Numbered from the stretch's first letter, positions 33,615 through 42,968 are shown. The stretch is DNA of 64,000 nucleotides from JAIYDJ01 sp031400505 (GCA_031400505.1 JANNPZ010000006.1:1-64000); one strand, 5' to 3'. Notes: generated by a model from the letters alone, not told the origin. Translations and numbers: made by a program.

Positions 33615-35714
33615 CTATTCGGCTGCGATCTTGATCACGGGCTCCATCTGCGCCAGCACCGCGTCGGGCAGATGGCATTTGATCTGATGGTTGCCGGCCA
33701 GAACCCGGACCGGCGGCATCAGCGTTTCGCAGATACCGCCCGGTACCTGCGATTTCCAGCGGCATCGCGTTTGAAACGGGCAGCCGGGTGGCGGGTTTAC
33801 CGCAGAAGGGATGTCGCCTTCCAGCACGATGCGTTTGCGGATCACGCGCGTATCCGCAACCGGAACGGCGGACAAAAGCGCCTCGGTATAGGGGTGATAG
33901 GGCGGTTGGAACACCTGATCGGTGGTTCCCATTTCAACGACATGACCAAGATACATCACCATGACGCGGTCGCTGAGGTAGCGCACGATCGAAAGATCGT
34001 GGCTGATAAACAGTAGGGTCGTCTTGTTTTCGCGTTGAATGTCCATCAGCAGGTCGGTAACGGCGGCCTGAACACTGACATCGAGCGCGCTAACCGGCTC
34101 GTCTGCGACAACCACCTTGGCCCCGCCCGCGAAAGCCCGCGCAATGCCGACGCGCTGTTTCTGGCCGCCCGACAACTGACGCGGCATCCGTTCGGCAAAG
34201 GCGCGCGGCAGTTTGACCAGATCGAGCAGTTGCAGCATGCGGTCGGCGCGGGCCTGGTCATTTGCCCCGTAGTTGAAGATCTCCAGCGCGCGGATGATCT
34301 GGCGCCCCACGCTCATCGATGGGTTCAATGTGTCAAACGGGTTCTGGAACACCATCTGGACCGACGACACCGTATCGGTGTTGCGTTTCTGGATGGGGGT
34401 CGATTGGACGTTTTCGTCAAACAGCATGATTGATCCGGAAGTGGCGGTTTCCAGCCCCATCAGAACCTTTGCGAAGGTTGATTTGCCACAACCGGACTCG
34501 CCTACAATCGCAAGGGTTTCACCCTCGCTTGCCTCGAAGCTGAGGGACTCGTTGGCCTTCACCACCTTCTTTGCGCCGCCCCCGAAAGCACCGCCCGAAA
34601 TCGAATAGTATTTCTGAAGGTCTTCCATTTTGAGAACGACGCGGCCGATCGGTGTCTTTTCCTTAGTGACTTTCGCCTTCATGGGCGCGTTCCAGTCGAT
34701 TTCGGTCCACTTCAGACAGCGGCTTGCATGACGGTCATCGCCCGGAACATCCGACATCGGGATTTCCGTGGCATCACAGCGGCCTGCCTGGAAGTAGTCG
34801 CATCGCGGTCCGAAATTGCAGCCCTGCGGCCGTTCATGCGGCAGCGGAAAGTTGCCCGGGATCGAAACCAGGGGGCGGGAGTTCTTGTCGGCACCCGGCA
34901 GCGGGATCGAGCGGAACAGGGCCTGGGTATAGGGGTGGCGCATCTTGTCGAACACTTCGACAACGTTACCGGTTTCGACCGCCTCTCCGGAATACATCAC
35001 GCAAAGCCGGTCGCAGACATCAAGGATCAGGCCGAGGTTGTGGCTGATGAACAGCATCGAGGTGCCGTACTTTTCGCCCAGGGCCTTGACCAGATCGACG
35101 ATACCAGCCTCGACGGTCACATCAAGCGCTGTGGTCGGCTCGTCAAGGATCAGCAAGGCGGGTTTGCTCATCAACGCCATGGCAATGACGATGCGCTGCT
35201 GCTGACCGCCCGAAAGCTGGTGTGGATAGGCGTTCAGGATACGGTCAGGGTCGGGCAAACGGACGTCAGCCACGATCTGCCGGGCAAGTGCCCAGGCCTC
35301 GGCTTGCGGCATGCCTTGATGGATCATCGGCACTTCGGCCAGTTGCGCGCCGACCTTCATCGCGGGGTTCAGCGAGGCCATCGGTTCCTGGTAGATCATC
35401 GCGATTTCGGAACCGCGGATGTGGCGCAGCTCGTCTTCGGTCATATGGGTCAGATCGCGGCCCTTGAACTTGATCGAACCGGCGACGATTTTGCCGTTCT
35501 TGCCAAGATCGCGCATGACGGCGAGGGCCACGGTGGATTTTCCACAGCCGGACTCGCCGACCAGGCCCATGGATTCGCCCGCCATCACCCTGCAGGAAAA
35601 ATCCATGACAGCAGGGATTTCGCGCAGGCGCGTGAAAAAGCTGATCGAGAGATGGTCGATTTCGAGGATCGGTTTGCTGGGGTCCCAGATTTGCGTCGGA
35701 TCGGTGGCAGTCAT
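33615..35714 (-). CDS. peptide-type ABC importer ATPase, two fused nucleotide-binding domains
   Basis: A 699-residue protein with two complete ABC domains of the Dpp/Opp type. Domain 1 has Walker A GESGCGKST near residue 45, LSGGQQQR and LLILDEPTTALDV. Domain 2 has GESGCGKST near residue 390, LSGGQKQR and VVADEPVSALDV. Each ends in the oligopeptide C-terminal region with a Cys-rich motif (GCNFGPRC, GCPFQTRC), which can carry an Fe-S cluster in relatives. A single frame with no frameshift shows a genuine fusion of DppD- and DppF-like proteins. The start at 35714 is 77 bp after dppC, across a hairpin repeat. Confidence 0.93.
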   Translation of the reverse strand: MTATDPTQIWDPSKPILEIDHLSISFFTRLREIPAVMDFSCRVMAGESMGLVGESGCGKSTVALAVMRDLGKNGKIVAGSIKFKGRDLTHMTEDELRHIRGSEIAMIYQEPMASLNPAMKVGAQLAEVPMIHQGMPQAEAWALARQIVADVRLPDPDRILNAYPHQLSGGQQQRIVIAMALMSKPALLILDEPTTALDVTVEAGIVDLVKALGEKYGTSMLFISHNLGLILDVCDRLCVMYSGEAVETGNVVEVFDKMRHPYTQALFRSIPLPGADKNSRPLVSIPGNFPLPHERPQGCNFGPRCDYFQAGRCDATEIPMSDVPGDDRHASRCLKWTEIDWNAPMKAKVTKEKTPIGRVVLKMEDLQKYYSISGGAFGGGAKKVVKANESLSFEASEGETLAIVGESGCGKSTFAKVLMGLETATSGSIMLFDENVQSTPIQKRNTDTVSSVQMVFQNPFDTLNPSMSVGRQIIRALEIFNYGANDQARADRMLQLLDLVKLPRAFAERMPRQLSGGQKQRVGIARAFAGGAKVVVADEPVSALDVSVQAAVTDLLMDIQRENKTTLLFISHDLSIVRYLSDRVMVMYLGHVVEMGTTDQVFQPPYHPYTEALLSAVPVADTRVIRKRIVLEGDIPSAVNPPPGCPFQTRCRWKSQVPGGICETLMPPVRVLAGNHQIKCHLPDAVLAQMEPVIKIAAE

Positions 35715-35740
35715 TGCAGCCTCGCTGTTTTGGGTCGAGA

Positions 35741-35786
35741 CCGGGGGCCAGCCCCCGGACCCCCGGGATATTTGGGCCAAGATGAA
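35741..35786 (+). repeat. dispersed GGGATATTTG-type intergenic repeat with hairpin, copy 3
   Basis: A perfect hairpin CCGGGGG (35741-35747) / CCCCCGG (35752-35758) with a 4-nt loop is followed by ACCCCCGGGATATTTGGGCC and AAGATGAA. The core GGGATATTTG and tail CCAAG-TGAA are shared with the copy between pyrC and pyrE. It sits between dppC and the ATPase gene and overlaps no coding sequence. Confidence 0.55.
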
Positions 35787-35790
35787 CGCA

Positions 35791-36954
35791 TCAGTCTTTC
35801 AGGCTTTCTTCGCGCAGTCCGTCCGCCAGAAGATTGAGGCCCAGCACAAGGCTCATCAATGCGAGGGCGGGAACCACGGCGGGGTGGGGAAAGAGCGTAA
35901 GAAGTTTGCGCCCCGAGTTGATCGTGCTGCCCCAGTCGGGGGATTCCGGGGAGACGCCGAGGCCGAAGAAGCCCAATGTGCCGAGCAGGATGGTGGTGTA
36001 GCCGATGCGCAGGCAGAAGTCGACGATCAGGGGGCCGCGGGCGTTGGGCAGAATCTCCCAGAGCATGATGTACCACGGGCCTTCGCCGCGCGTCTGGCCG
36101 GCGGCGACATAGTCACGCGCCTTGATGTCCATCACGATGCCGCGCACGATGCGGAAAACCGTGGGGGCGTTGACGAAGACGACCGAGACGAAGACGTTCA
36201 GCAGGTTCGGGTCCATCGAGAAGATGCCGGTCGGGTCGGCGTTGAACGCAAGGCCGGAGTAGGCCCAAAGGCCGATGGCCAGAGTGATGCCGACATAGAG
36301 GTTGCGCTGTCGCGGATTGGTAAAGTAGCGCGAATTGAACAGGATGGTCATGAAGATGATCGGGAACAGGAACAGAACGGCTGCCAGCACGATCGGGATG
36401 CCGGTCGCGCGGATTTCAGGTGTCACAAGCAGGTAGAACAGCAAGATCACCGGGAAGGCCAAAACAAGGTTCGCGATGAAGCTGAGCAGGGTGTCGAGCT
36501 TTCCTCCGAGATAGCCTGCGGGCAGGCCAAGGGTGATGCCAACCATGAAGGCAAAAAGGGTTGCCGCGGGGGCGATGGTGAGCACGCGGCGCGCGCCCAT
36601 GACCATCCGCGAGAACACATCACGGGCCAGCGCATCGCCGCCGAGCAGGTAATGGCTGTAGAGCGCGTCGCCTTTGGTGTCCTTCAGTGCCGATCCCGGT
36701 ACCGCATTCTTGAGGCCGGAGAGTTGCGCCAGAGGGTCATGCGTGATGATGAGGTCAGCAAAAAGTGCGGTAAACACCCAAAACATCACCAGGCCAAATC
36801 CGATCATGCCGACGGGGCTGTCAAACAGCTTGCCGTAAAGCCCAAGTCGGCGGCGATAGGTGATCGACACTGCGAAAGTGGCGATCAGGGCGATCCAGAC
36901 CGGCAGGAATTGCACGACCATGCGGGCAAAAATTGGTCCCCAGGACAGTTCCAT
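35791..36954 (-). CDS. peptide-type ABC importer permease (DppC-like)
   Basis: A 387-residue membrane protein with an N-terminal OppC-type leader and the core 'FSRMVMGARRVLTIAPAATLFAFMVGITLGLPAGYLGG'. The EAA-loop region is 'DIKARDYVAAGQTRGEGPWYIMLWEILPNARGPLIVDF', and 'SPESPDWGSTINSGR' completes the BPD_transp_1 signature. It is longer than typical DppC (about 300) owing to an extended central segment of extra hydrophobic stretches (about 150-240). It forms the channel with the DppB-like protein. The start is 10 bp after dppB. Confidence 0.9.
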   Translation of the reverse strand: MELSWGPIFARMVVQFLPVWIALIATFAVSITYRRRLGLYGKLFDSPVGMIGFGLVMFWVFTALFADLIITHDPLAQLSGLKNAVPGSALKDTKGDALYSHYLLGGDALARDVFSRMVMGARRVLTIAPAATLFAFMVGITLGLPAGYLGGKLDTLLSFIANLVLAFPVILLFYLLVTPEIRATGIPIVLAAVLFLFPIIFMTILFNSRYFTNPRQRNLYVGITLAIGLWAYSGLAFNADPTGIFSMDPNLLNVFVSVVFVNAPTVFRIVRGIVMDIKARDYVAAGQTRGEGPWYIMLWEILPNARGPLIVDFCLRIGYTTILLGTLGFFGLGVSPESPDWGSTINSGRKLLTLFPHPAVVPALALMSLVLGLNLLADGLREESLKD

Positions 36955-36964
36955 GATATGCTCC

Positions 36965-38050
36965 TCAGCTCAGCCGAATGCGGGGGTTGAGGAAGACGTA
37001 GCCGATATCCGAGATCAGTTGCGTCACGAGAACGACAAAGACGGCAACGACCGAACAGCCGAGCAGCAATTCTATGTCATTGTTGCTGGCGGCCTGCACC
37101 AGCGTCCAGCCGAAGCCTTTGTAGTTGAACAGTGTTTCGACAATCACCACGCCGTTCAAGAGCCACGGGAACTGCAGCATGATCACGGTGAACGGAGCAA
37201 TCAGCGCGTTGCGCAGCGCGTGGCGCATCACGACATCCTTGAAGGCCACACCTTTCAGCCGCGCCGTTCGGATGTACTGCTGGGTCATCACTTCGGTCAT
37301 CGAGGCACGGGTCATCCGCGCGATGTAGCCGATGCCATAAAGCGCGATCGTGATGACGGGCAAACCGAAGTTCCAGAAAGTGAACCCGTCCAGTGCGGAG
37401 GTGGCGGTGCCCATGAACAGGGTGTTGCCGTCGATCCAGCCCCATTCCTTGAGGATGGGAGAGATGCCGGTGGTCGAGGTGGCAAAGATCGCGACCAGGA
37501 TCACGCCCGACACGTATTCAGGCGTGGCCGTGGTCGCGATGGCGGCTGAGGACAGAACGCGGTCTGTGCGCGATCCCTCGCGCATGCCCGACAAGACCCC
37601 CATCAACAGCGACACCGGCACCATCAGCAGCATGACGAACAGCATCAGCCAACCCGTCGCGGCCAGCTTTTCGCCGAGAAATGCGGTCACCGGCTCTTTG
37701 GCAAACGTGGAAAAGCCCCAGTCGCCCTGCAAGATGCCACAGTAGCGCGGGGCAGTCTCGGCCGTGACGCCCGCATCGATGCACCGCCCGCGCGTGACAC
37801 CTTTGTCATCGGTAAGCACCCAGCCGGCCTTGACGCCAAGCCATTCCGAGTAGCGAGACAATACCGAGCCGCCATGCCCGTTTTCAACGACCCAGCGGGC
37901 GACTGCTGCATCATCCATGCGGACGGAGCCTTCGGTGCGGGCCAGTTTTTCGAGGTTCGGAGGAAGATTTGTCAGGAAAAACACAATGAACGTTAACACA
38001 ATCGCCGTCAAAATCATCACGCCAAGGCGGCGCAGTACGAATTTCAGCAT
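36965..38050 (-). CDS. peptide-type ABC importer permease (DppB-like)
   Basis: A 361-residue protein starting 'MLKFVLRRLGVMILTAIVLTFIVFFLTNLPP', as in DppB/OppB. The EAA loop is 'EVMTQQYIRTARLKGVAFKDVVMRHALRNALIAP', and the C-terminus is 'SDIGYVFLNPRIRLS'. About 100 periplasmic residues between helix 1 and 2 are expanded relative to DppB. It pairs with the DppC-like permease immediately downstream. The substrate class is peptide or opine-like by family; the exact ligand is unknown. Confidence 0.9.
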   Translation of the reverse strand: MLKFVLRRLGVMILTAIVLTFIVFFLTNLPPNLEKLARTEGSVRMDDAAVARWVVENGHGGSVLSRYSEWLGVKAGWVLTDDKGVTRGRCIDAGVTAETAPRYCGILQGDWGFSTFAKEPVTAFLGEKLAATGWLMLFVMLLMVPVSLLMGVLSGMREGSRTDRVLSSAAIATTATPEYVSGVILVAIFATSTTGISPILKEWGWIDGNTLFMGTATSALDGFTFWNFGLPVITIALYGIGYIARMTRASMTEVMTQQYIRTARLKGVAFKDVVMRHALRNALIAPFTVIMLQFPWLLNGVVIVETLFNYKGFGWTLVQAASNNDIELLLGCSVVAVFVVLVTQLISDIGYVFLNPRIRLS

Positions 38051-38114
38051 GGTTCGCTCCCCTTGGTCGTCTGGCCCGCTTGATCCGGATACACGGTTGC
38101 GGAGACTTTTGGTG

Positions 38115-38138
38115 GGGCGCGCAGTTGCCGGCGCGCCC
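38115..38138 (-). promoter_or_regulatory. intercistronic GC hairpin between binding protein and permease genes
   Basis: GGGCGCGC (38115-38122) and GCGCGCCC (38131-38138) form a perfect 8-bp stem just after the binding-protein stop (38156 on the minus strand). Such hairpins commonly stabilise the upstream mRNA or partly terminate, giving more binding protein than permease. Confidence 0.55.
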
Positions 38139-38155
38139 TAGGGTTTTCGGTCTGA

Positions 38156-39796
38156 TCAGGCCGCAATCGACCACTTGTAGTGGTGGTGTTCAAACGACGG
38201 GTGGATGGATACATTCACCCCGGGCTTGGCGTGGCTGAACAGCGAGCGCCAGAACGGGTTGATGATGTAGCCTTCGTCCTGCAGAATCCCCTGCAGCGAC
38301 ACCATCACTTCACGGCGCGCATCGGCATCGGCGAGCGACAGCGCCTTGGCCATTGCAGCGTCAAACTCAGGAGAAGCCATGCCGGTTTCGTTCCACGAGC
38401 CGGTCGAGGTGTAGGCGAGCGACATGTTCTGAACGGCCAGCGGACGGTGGTTCCAGGTGGTCGAAGAGAACGGGTACTTCTGCCAGTCGTTCCAGAAGGT
38501 CGAACCCGGCATCACGGTGCGCTTGATGTTGGCGCCGGCGTCGCGCAGCTGGGCTGCGACGGCGTCGGTGGTGGCAGCTTCCCAGCCGTCATCCAGCGAG
38601 ATGATCTCGATCTCGGCGTCTTTCAGACCGGCCGCTTCCAGTGCCGGCACCAGGGCAGCCGCATCGATCACTTGCGCGGGCAGCTTGGCGTATTCCGGGT
38701 GGACCGGGCAGGCGTGGTGGTTTTCGGCAGTGGTGCCGAGGCCATCATAGCCCAGTTCAAGCACGACTTTCGGGTCGACCGCCTTCTGGATCGCCTGACG
38801 GACCGCCTTGTCCTTGTAGAGATCGTTGTTCGAGTTCATGCGCACGACAATGGTCGAGGCGGTCACGGCCTCGGACTTCTGCCAACCCATGCCGTCGAGC
38901 AGGCCGATGTAGTCGCCGATGGTTTCATAGTTGCAATCGACTTCGTCAGACCCTGCGAGTGCAACCATGGCCGACGGATCGGTGCCGGGATCGACGTAGT
39001 GGATTTCGTCCAGCGGTGCGGTGCCGCCCCACCAGGTATGGCTTTCCGGTGCGCGCACCAGCGTCATCTTCTGGCCAACCGAGATCTCGCCCGGAACATA
39101 AGGCCCGGTACCGATCGCGTTGGTCGCAGGATCGGTGCCGTCGACATAAGACGCGTGCACTACAGCTGCCGGATAGTCGGCGAGGTTCGGAACAACTGCG
39201 ACGTCAGAGATCGACATCATCAACTTGACGGTCATGTCGTCAACTTTAACGACCGAGCCTTCGCGCAGTGATTTGGTCGCCTCGTCCACCAACCCGAGGA
39301 AGCGCGATGCCATCGCGTTACCTTCGACCGAGCCATCGGTCCAGCGGGTGAACATGCGGACGACGTCATCGGCGTTGAACGCGTCGCCGTTGTTCCAGGT
39401 GACGCCGGGGCGCACTTTCAGGGTGTATTCGGTGGCGTCGGCGTTGGCTTCCCACGACTCCAGCAGGCGACCTTCGAAGGTGCCGTCGGGGTTGTATTGG
39501 ATCAGGTATTCAAGCCAGCCGCGATAGACGTTGGCAATTTGCGGCCAGTCGGCGGTGCGCGGGTCCTTGAGCGCACGCGTGGTCATTGCACAGCGCACGA
39601 CGCCGCCAACCTGGGCATGCCCATCGGCCATGGCCGGAGCATCCATCCCGATCAGGCCATAAGCGGCCGCAGCTGAAATGCCCAAAGCGGTTGTGCGGGT
39701 CAGAAACTCGCGGCGGCTGAGTTTGCCGGCGCGATGCTCTTGCACGAACATGTCGGCGGCGGGATGCAGGGCAACATTTTCAGTTTGATGGATCAT
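38156..39796 (-). CDS. Tat-exported ABC substrate-binding protein (SBP family 5)
   Basis: A 546-residue periplasmic binding protein. It has a twin-arginine signal 'KLSRREFLTRTTALGISAAAAYGLIG' (SRREFL, about 26-52). The family 5 pattern follows: 'RGWLEYLIQYNPDGTFEGRLLESWEANADATEYTLKVRPGVTWNNGDAFNADDVVRMFTRW' and 'KAVRQAIQKAVD'. Tat export implies folding in the cytoplasm before export. The ligand is presumably a peptide or related compound. GGGAG precedes the ATG at 39796. It is the first gene of the importer operon, downstream of an AraC gene on the same strand. Confidence 0.93.
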   Translation of the reverse strand: MIHQTENVALHPAADMFVQEHRAGKLSRREFLTRTTALGISAAAAYGLIGMDAPAMADGHAQVGGVVRCAMTTRALKDPRTADWPQIANVYRGWLEYLIQYNPDGTFEGRLLESWEANADATEYTLKVRPGVTWNNGDAFNADDVVRMFTRWTDGSVEGNAMASRFLGLVDEATKSLREGSVVKVDDMTVKLMMSISDVAVVPNLADYPAAVVHASYVDGTDPATNAIGTGPYVPGEISVGQKMTLVRAPESHTWWGGTAPLDEIHYVDPGTDPSAMVALAGSDEVDCNYETIGDYIGLLDGMGWQKSEAVTASTIVVRMNSNNDLYKDKAVRQAIQKAVDPKVVLELGYDGLGTTAENHHACPVHPEYAKLPAQVIDAAALVPALEAAGLKDAEIEIISLDDGWEAATTDAVAAQLRDAGANIKRTVMPGSTFWNDWQKYPFSSTTWNHRPLAVQNMSLAYTSTGSWNETGMASPEFDAAMAKALSLADADARREVMVSLQGILQDEGYIINPFWRSLFSHAKPGVNVSIHPSFEHHHYKWSIAA

Positions 39797-40129
39797 CTTG
39801 GTCTCCCTATCGGGCAGCGCCCGGTTTTGCTTTGTGGTGCAGACAACAGTTCAGCGCCGCAGCGATATGGTTCGCTCACCAGAGTCCTCTCCACGAACCA
39901 TCGCGCGGGCAATATGCCTCACTGCGGTATTCCGCATCTTTTCCATGCGTGCGTCAACGTCTGGATTCGCCGGACGATGTCTGTTTTGCGACGGAAACTG
40001 GTTGCGGGTCGAAAGAAAACCAAAGTTTACCTGTGGCGCGCCGTCAGAAACCAGTCAAACCGGCGCCGTCACAACCCCGACGTGCTTCTTGGCACGGGGG
40101 CAATTGGCGATTCGAAATTTCTGGTGATC
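39797..40129. other. 333-bp leader of the ABC importer operon
   Basis: No gene is supported. It should contain the importer promoter and any AraC-family operator. A small stem CGGGC/GCCCG (39811-39823) lies just before the ribosome site of the binding-protein gene. Elsewhere nothing is recognised beyond AT-richer sequence around 39990-40030. Confidence 0.55.
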
Positions 40130-40927
40130 TCAGTTCGTGCGGCGGAAGGCCGTCGGCGAATGCCCGGTCATGTTTTGAAACGCCCGGGTGAAATACGCGG
40201 GCGAAGTGAAGCCAAGACTGCTGCCGATCCGGCCAACAGGATGATCCGTTTCGGTCAACAGGCGGCGGGCTTCGAAGATCCGACGCTCGGCCAAAATGTC
40301 ATGCGCAGATCGCCCGCAGGCCTTCTTGCAACAGCGGGTAAGGTGGGTGGGGGTAACTCCAAGTTCGGCTGCAAGCTCTGCAACTCCGCAGCCGGTACGA
40401 AATTCGCTTTCCAGCAGCGCCGTGTAGCGGGCAACCAGTCTGCGACCGGCATCAGGACGCACCTGATCGCCAGCCGCCTTGACGGCCTGACGCTCCAGCC
40501 ACACCCCGAGCAACCCCAGGTAGTGGCGTGCGGCACGGTCATGTGCCGGGCTTTCACTGTCAATCTCGCGCTGGATCATGTCGAGCATGACGTTCAGTTC
40601 TTGCTGTGCATGCACTTCGCGGATGCGAAGGTGCAGCGGCTCCTTGGGAAGGGTCACTGTGCTGTCTTTTCCGAAAAAGACTGCTGTGCCAAAGACTTGT
40701 GATCCAACTTCAAAGCCGTGCATCACGCCGGCCGGTATGAAGATCGCATTGTGCGCTGTGTAGCCACGCGTCATTCCTGAAATCGTGACGCGTCCCTGAC
40801 CCTTCGTGAACCACAAAAGACATGGCTCGGAAATCGAGCGCATCGCCTCGACGCGCCAACGACCCCCGGCCACAAGACGAGGGATTGCAACAAGGCGGGC
40901 TTGCAAGGGTTCGTTCAGGGCAACCAT
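40130..40927 (-). CDS. AraC-family transcriptional regulator
   Basis: The 265-residue regulator has an N-terminal cupin sensor (LLWFTKGQGRVTISG, then FIPAGVMHGFEV). The C-terminal double helix-turn-helix is 'CGVAELAAELGVTPTHLTRCCKKACGRSAHDILAERRIFEARRLLTETDHPVGRIGSSLGFTSPAYFTRAFQNMTGHSPTAFR', the AraC/XylS DNA-binding signature. It lies directly upstream of the importer operon on the same strand, so it probably senses the imported compound and controls the operon. ATG at 40927. Confidence 0.92.
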   Translation of the reverse strand: MVALNEPLQARLVAIPRLVAGGRWRVEAMRSISEPCLLWFTKGQGRVTISGMTRGYTAHNAIFIPAGVMHGFEVGSQVFGTAVFFGKDSTVTLPKEPLHLRIREVHAQQELNVMLDMIQREIDSESPAHDRAARHYLGLLGVWLERQAVKAAGDQVRPDAGRRLVARYTALLESEFRTGCGVAELAAELGVTPTHLTRCCKKACGRSAHDILAERRIFEARRLLTETDHPVGRIGSSLGFTSPAYFTRAFQNMTGHSPTAFRRTN

Positions 40928-41073
40928 GTTCGTTTTCTTCTATTTCACAACTCTAGATAAGCATTTTGGTAAGATTTTCCCAAGCGAAATTCGCGCTGTA
41001 TTCGCCGCTGAGCGGGGTTACGCATCGAAAGCTGTGGAAAAACCTGTGGGCGGTTTGCTTGCACCGACTGTCG

Positions 41074-41097
41074 GGCTCAGGCTCAGGCTCAGGCTCA
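41074..41097. repeat. hexanucleotide repeat (GGCTCA)4 at the end of miaA
   Basis: Four exact tandem GGCTCA units span 41074-41097. On the minus strand they read TGA-GCC four times in the miaA frame, so the gene ends in four consecutive in-frame TGA stops spaced by one codon. Confidence 0.9.
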
Positions 41098-41973
41098 GGG
41101 CAAGGCAACGGCGCGCCAGCCCGACTTTCGGGATCGTCCCCAGGTGCGCTGCCGTTTTGCATAGCGGCGGCTGGACAGTACGGCCGCAGCCATAGCGGCA
41201 GGCAGGTCCGATGTGCCCTGCAGATGCGCCATCAGATCGGCAGCCCCTATGGCCCGGGCCCAGGGCCGATCTGGTTGCCAAACCGCTTGCACGGCCCGCA
41301 CCTCGTCCAGGGCACCCTGTTCCAGCATTCCGGCAAATCGAGCGGAGATGCGCATATCCAACCATTTGGGGTCGGGGTGCAGCACGACTGCCTCGACCGA
41401 AGCCAGCGGCAAAAAAGGTGCTCCGGTCTTTGCCTGCCAGTCGGCAAGACTCTGCCCCGTAGTTTGCAACACTTCCCAGGCGCGCTGCACCCTCATCGGA
41501 TTGGCTGTGTCAATTCGGGCGGTGGTTGCGGCGTCGAGATCGGCCAAAAGCGCGGCAATCCCGCAGGTGGTGCGACGCCGCTCTGCTTCGGCCCGCACAG
41601 CAGCCGGCACGGGCGGAATTTCCGCCAAACCTTCCGTCAGAGCCGCAAAGTACAACCCGGTGCCACCGACGATGACAACGGGCCTGTTCAGCAAGCCTGC
41701 AACCTCGCGCAGCCAGTGGCCAACCGAATAGGTCGCATCCTGCGCCACATGACCATAGAGCGCGTGGGGCAGCAGGGCCGTGTCAGATGGGGAAGGGCGC
41801 GCCGTCAGCACCCGCCAGCAGTCATAGACCTGCAACGCATCTGCATTGACGATCACCCGCCCGTCGCGCGCTGCCAGCGCCATGGCAAGCGCCGACTTGC
41901 CGCTGGCGGTCGGCCCCGCAAGCAGGATCGGCGCCTCGCGCGACAGGTTTTTCAGAAGCTGACCTTCGTTCAT
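41095..41973 (-). CDS. miaA: tRNA dimethylallyltransferase
   Basis: Adds the isopentenyl group to A37 of tRNAs reading UNN codons. The 292-residue protein has the P-loop GPTASGKS (about 20-27), 'NADALQVYDCWRVLTARPS' (catalytic Asp/Thr-containing region), 'VIVGGTGLYFAALTEGLA' and 'RRYAKRQRTWGRS', all MiaA signatures. Its last codon abuts the GGCTCA repeat. ATG at 41973. It is divergent from pyrH and separated from it by 164 bp. Confidence 0.94.
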   Translation of the reverse strand: MNEGQLLKNLSREAPILLAGPTASGKSALAMALAARDGRVIVNADALQVYDCWRVLTARPSPSDTALLPHALYGHVAQDATYSVGHWLREVAGLLNRPVVIVGGTGLYFAALTEGLAEIPPVPAAVRAEAERRRTTCGIAALLADLDAATTARIDTANPMRVQRAWEVLQTTGQSLADWQAKTGAPFLPLASVEAVVLHPDPKWLDMRISARFAGMLEQGALDEVRAVQAVWQPDRPWARAIGAADLMAHLQGTSDLPAAMAAAVLSSRRYAKRQRTWGRSRKSGWRAVALP

Positions 41974-42137
41974 CTGCGATCCCGAAAGTTACCATGGGGC
42001 ACTGAAGGCGTGAAATCCTTGCTGCCGGCACCGGCAAGAGTTGCGGGTTGAACCCGCCGACGTTTTCCTACATTTTGTCGCGCGTGCAAAGTGAGCATCA
42101 CGCCAGGCAAAGCGCCCATCAAAAGGCAGGAACACAT

Positions 42138-42866
42138 ATGACCGCGTCCGAACCAGCCGTGGCTTACACGCGCGTCATGCTGAAGATTTCCGGAGAGGCC
42201 CTGATGGGGGACCAGGGATTTGGTCTGCATCCCCCGACAGTGCAGCGAATTGCGCAGGAAGTCAAAATCGTGCGCGATCTTGGGGTCGAGGTTTGCATGG
42301 TGATCGGGGGCGGCAACATCTTTCGCGGCCTGCAAGGCTCGGCGCAAGGGATGGAGCGGACGACCGCAGACTACATGGGGATGCTTGCCACTGTGATGAA
42401 TGCACTGGCGATGCAGGCGGCGCTGGAGCAGCTTGGCGTGTTCACCCGCGTGATCAGCGCCATTCCGATGGATCAGGTCTGCGAGCCCTACATCCGCCGC
42501 CGTGCCGTGCGGCACCTAGAGAAAAAGCGGGTCTGCATCTTTGCTGCCGGTACCGGAAACCCCTATTTCACCACAGATACGGCAGCGACGCTGCGCGCCA
42601 ACGAGATGGCCTGTCAGGCGATCTTCAAGGGTACCAAGGTGGATGGGGTCTATGACAAGGACCCCAAGAAACACGCAGATGCCAAACGCTATACCACTGT
42701 CAGCTATGACGAGGTGCTGGAACGCCATCTTGGGGTGATGGATGCGACGGCCATTGCGCTGGCCCGCGACAACAACCTGCCGATCATCGTGTTTTCGCTG
42801 GACGAGCCGGGCGGGTTTCGCACGATCATGTCGGGGCAGGGCACCTATACGCGGGTGCATGGCTGA
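42138..42866 (+). CDS. pyrH: UMP kinase
   Basis: Phosphorylates UMP to UDP in pyrimidine metabolism. The 242-residue amino-acid-kinase fold has 'RVMLKISGEALMGDQGFG' and 'VVIGGGNIFRG'-type loops (here VCMVIGGGNIFRG). 'DYMGMLATVMNALAMQAALEQLG' and 'AAGTGNPYFTTDTAATLRANEM' are also PyrH signatures. The start at 42138 has AGGCAGGA upstream; the frame is open 30 codons further without homology. pyrH-frr-uppS-cdsA-dxr-rseP-bamA is the conserved proteobacterial order. Confidence 0.95.
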   Translation: MTASEPAVAYTRVMLKISGEALMGDQGFGLHPPTVQRIAQEVKIVRDLGVEVCMVIGGGNIFRGLQGSAQGMERTTADYMGMLATVMNALAMQAALEQLGVFTRVISAIPMDQVCEPYIRRRAVRHLEKKRVCIFAAGTGNPYFTTDTAATLRANEMACQAIFKGTKVDGVYDKDPKKHADAKRYTTVSYDEVLERHLGVMDATAIALARDNNLPIIVFSLDEPGGFRTIMSGQGTYTRVHG

Positions 42867-42890
42867 CGGACCGGTCGGGAAAACCCCCGC

Positions 42891-42915
42891 GCTGCGCTCT
42901 GGCTCCGTGCGCAGC
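42891..42915 (+). promoter_or_regulatory. hairpin in the pyrH-frr gap
   Basis: GCTGCGC (42891-42897) and GCGCAGC (42909-42915) pair perfectly around an 11-nt loop, in the 102-bp gap between pyrH and frr. There is no T-run, so it is probably an RNA structure rather than a terminator. Confidence 0.35.
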
Positions 42916-42968
42916 ATTGTCATATACAGGCTGAAATCCCCCCAGGCGGGACGATCCAAGAGGGTTCC

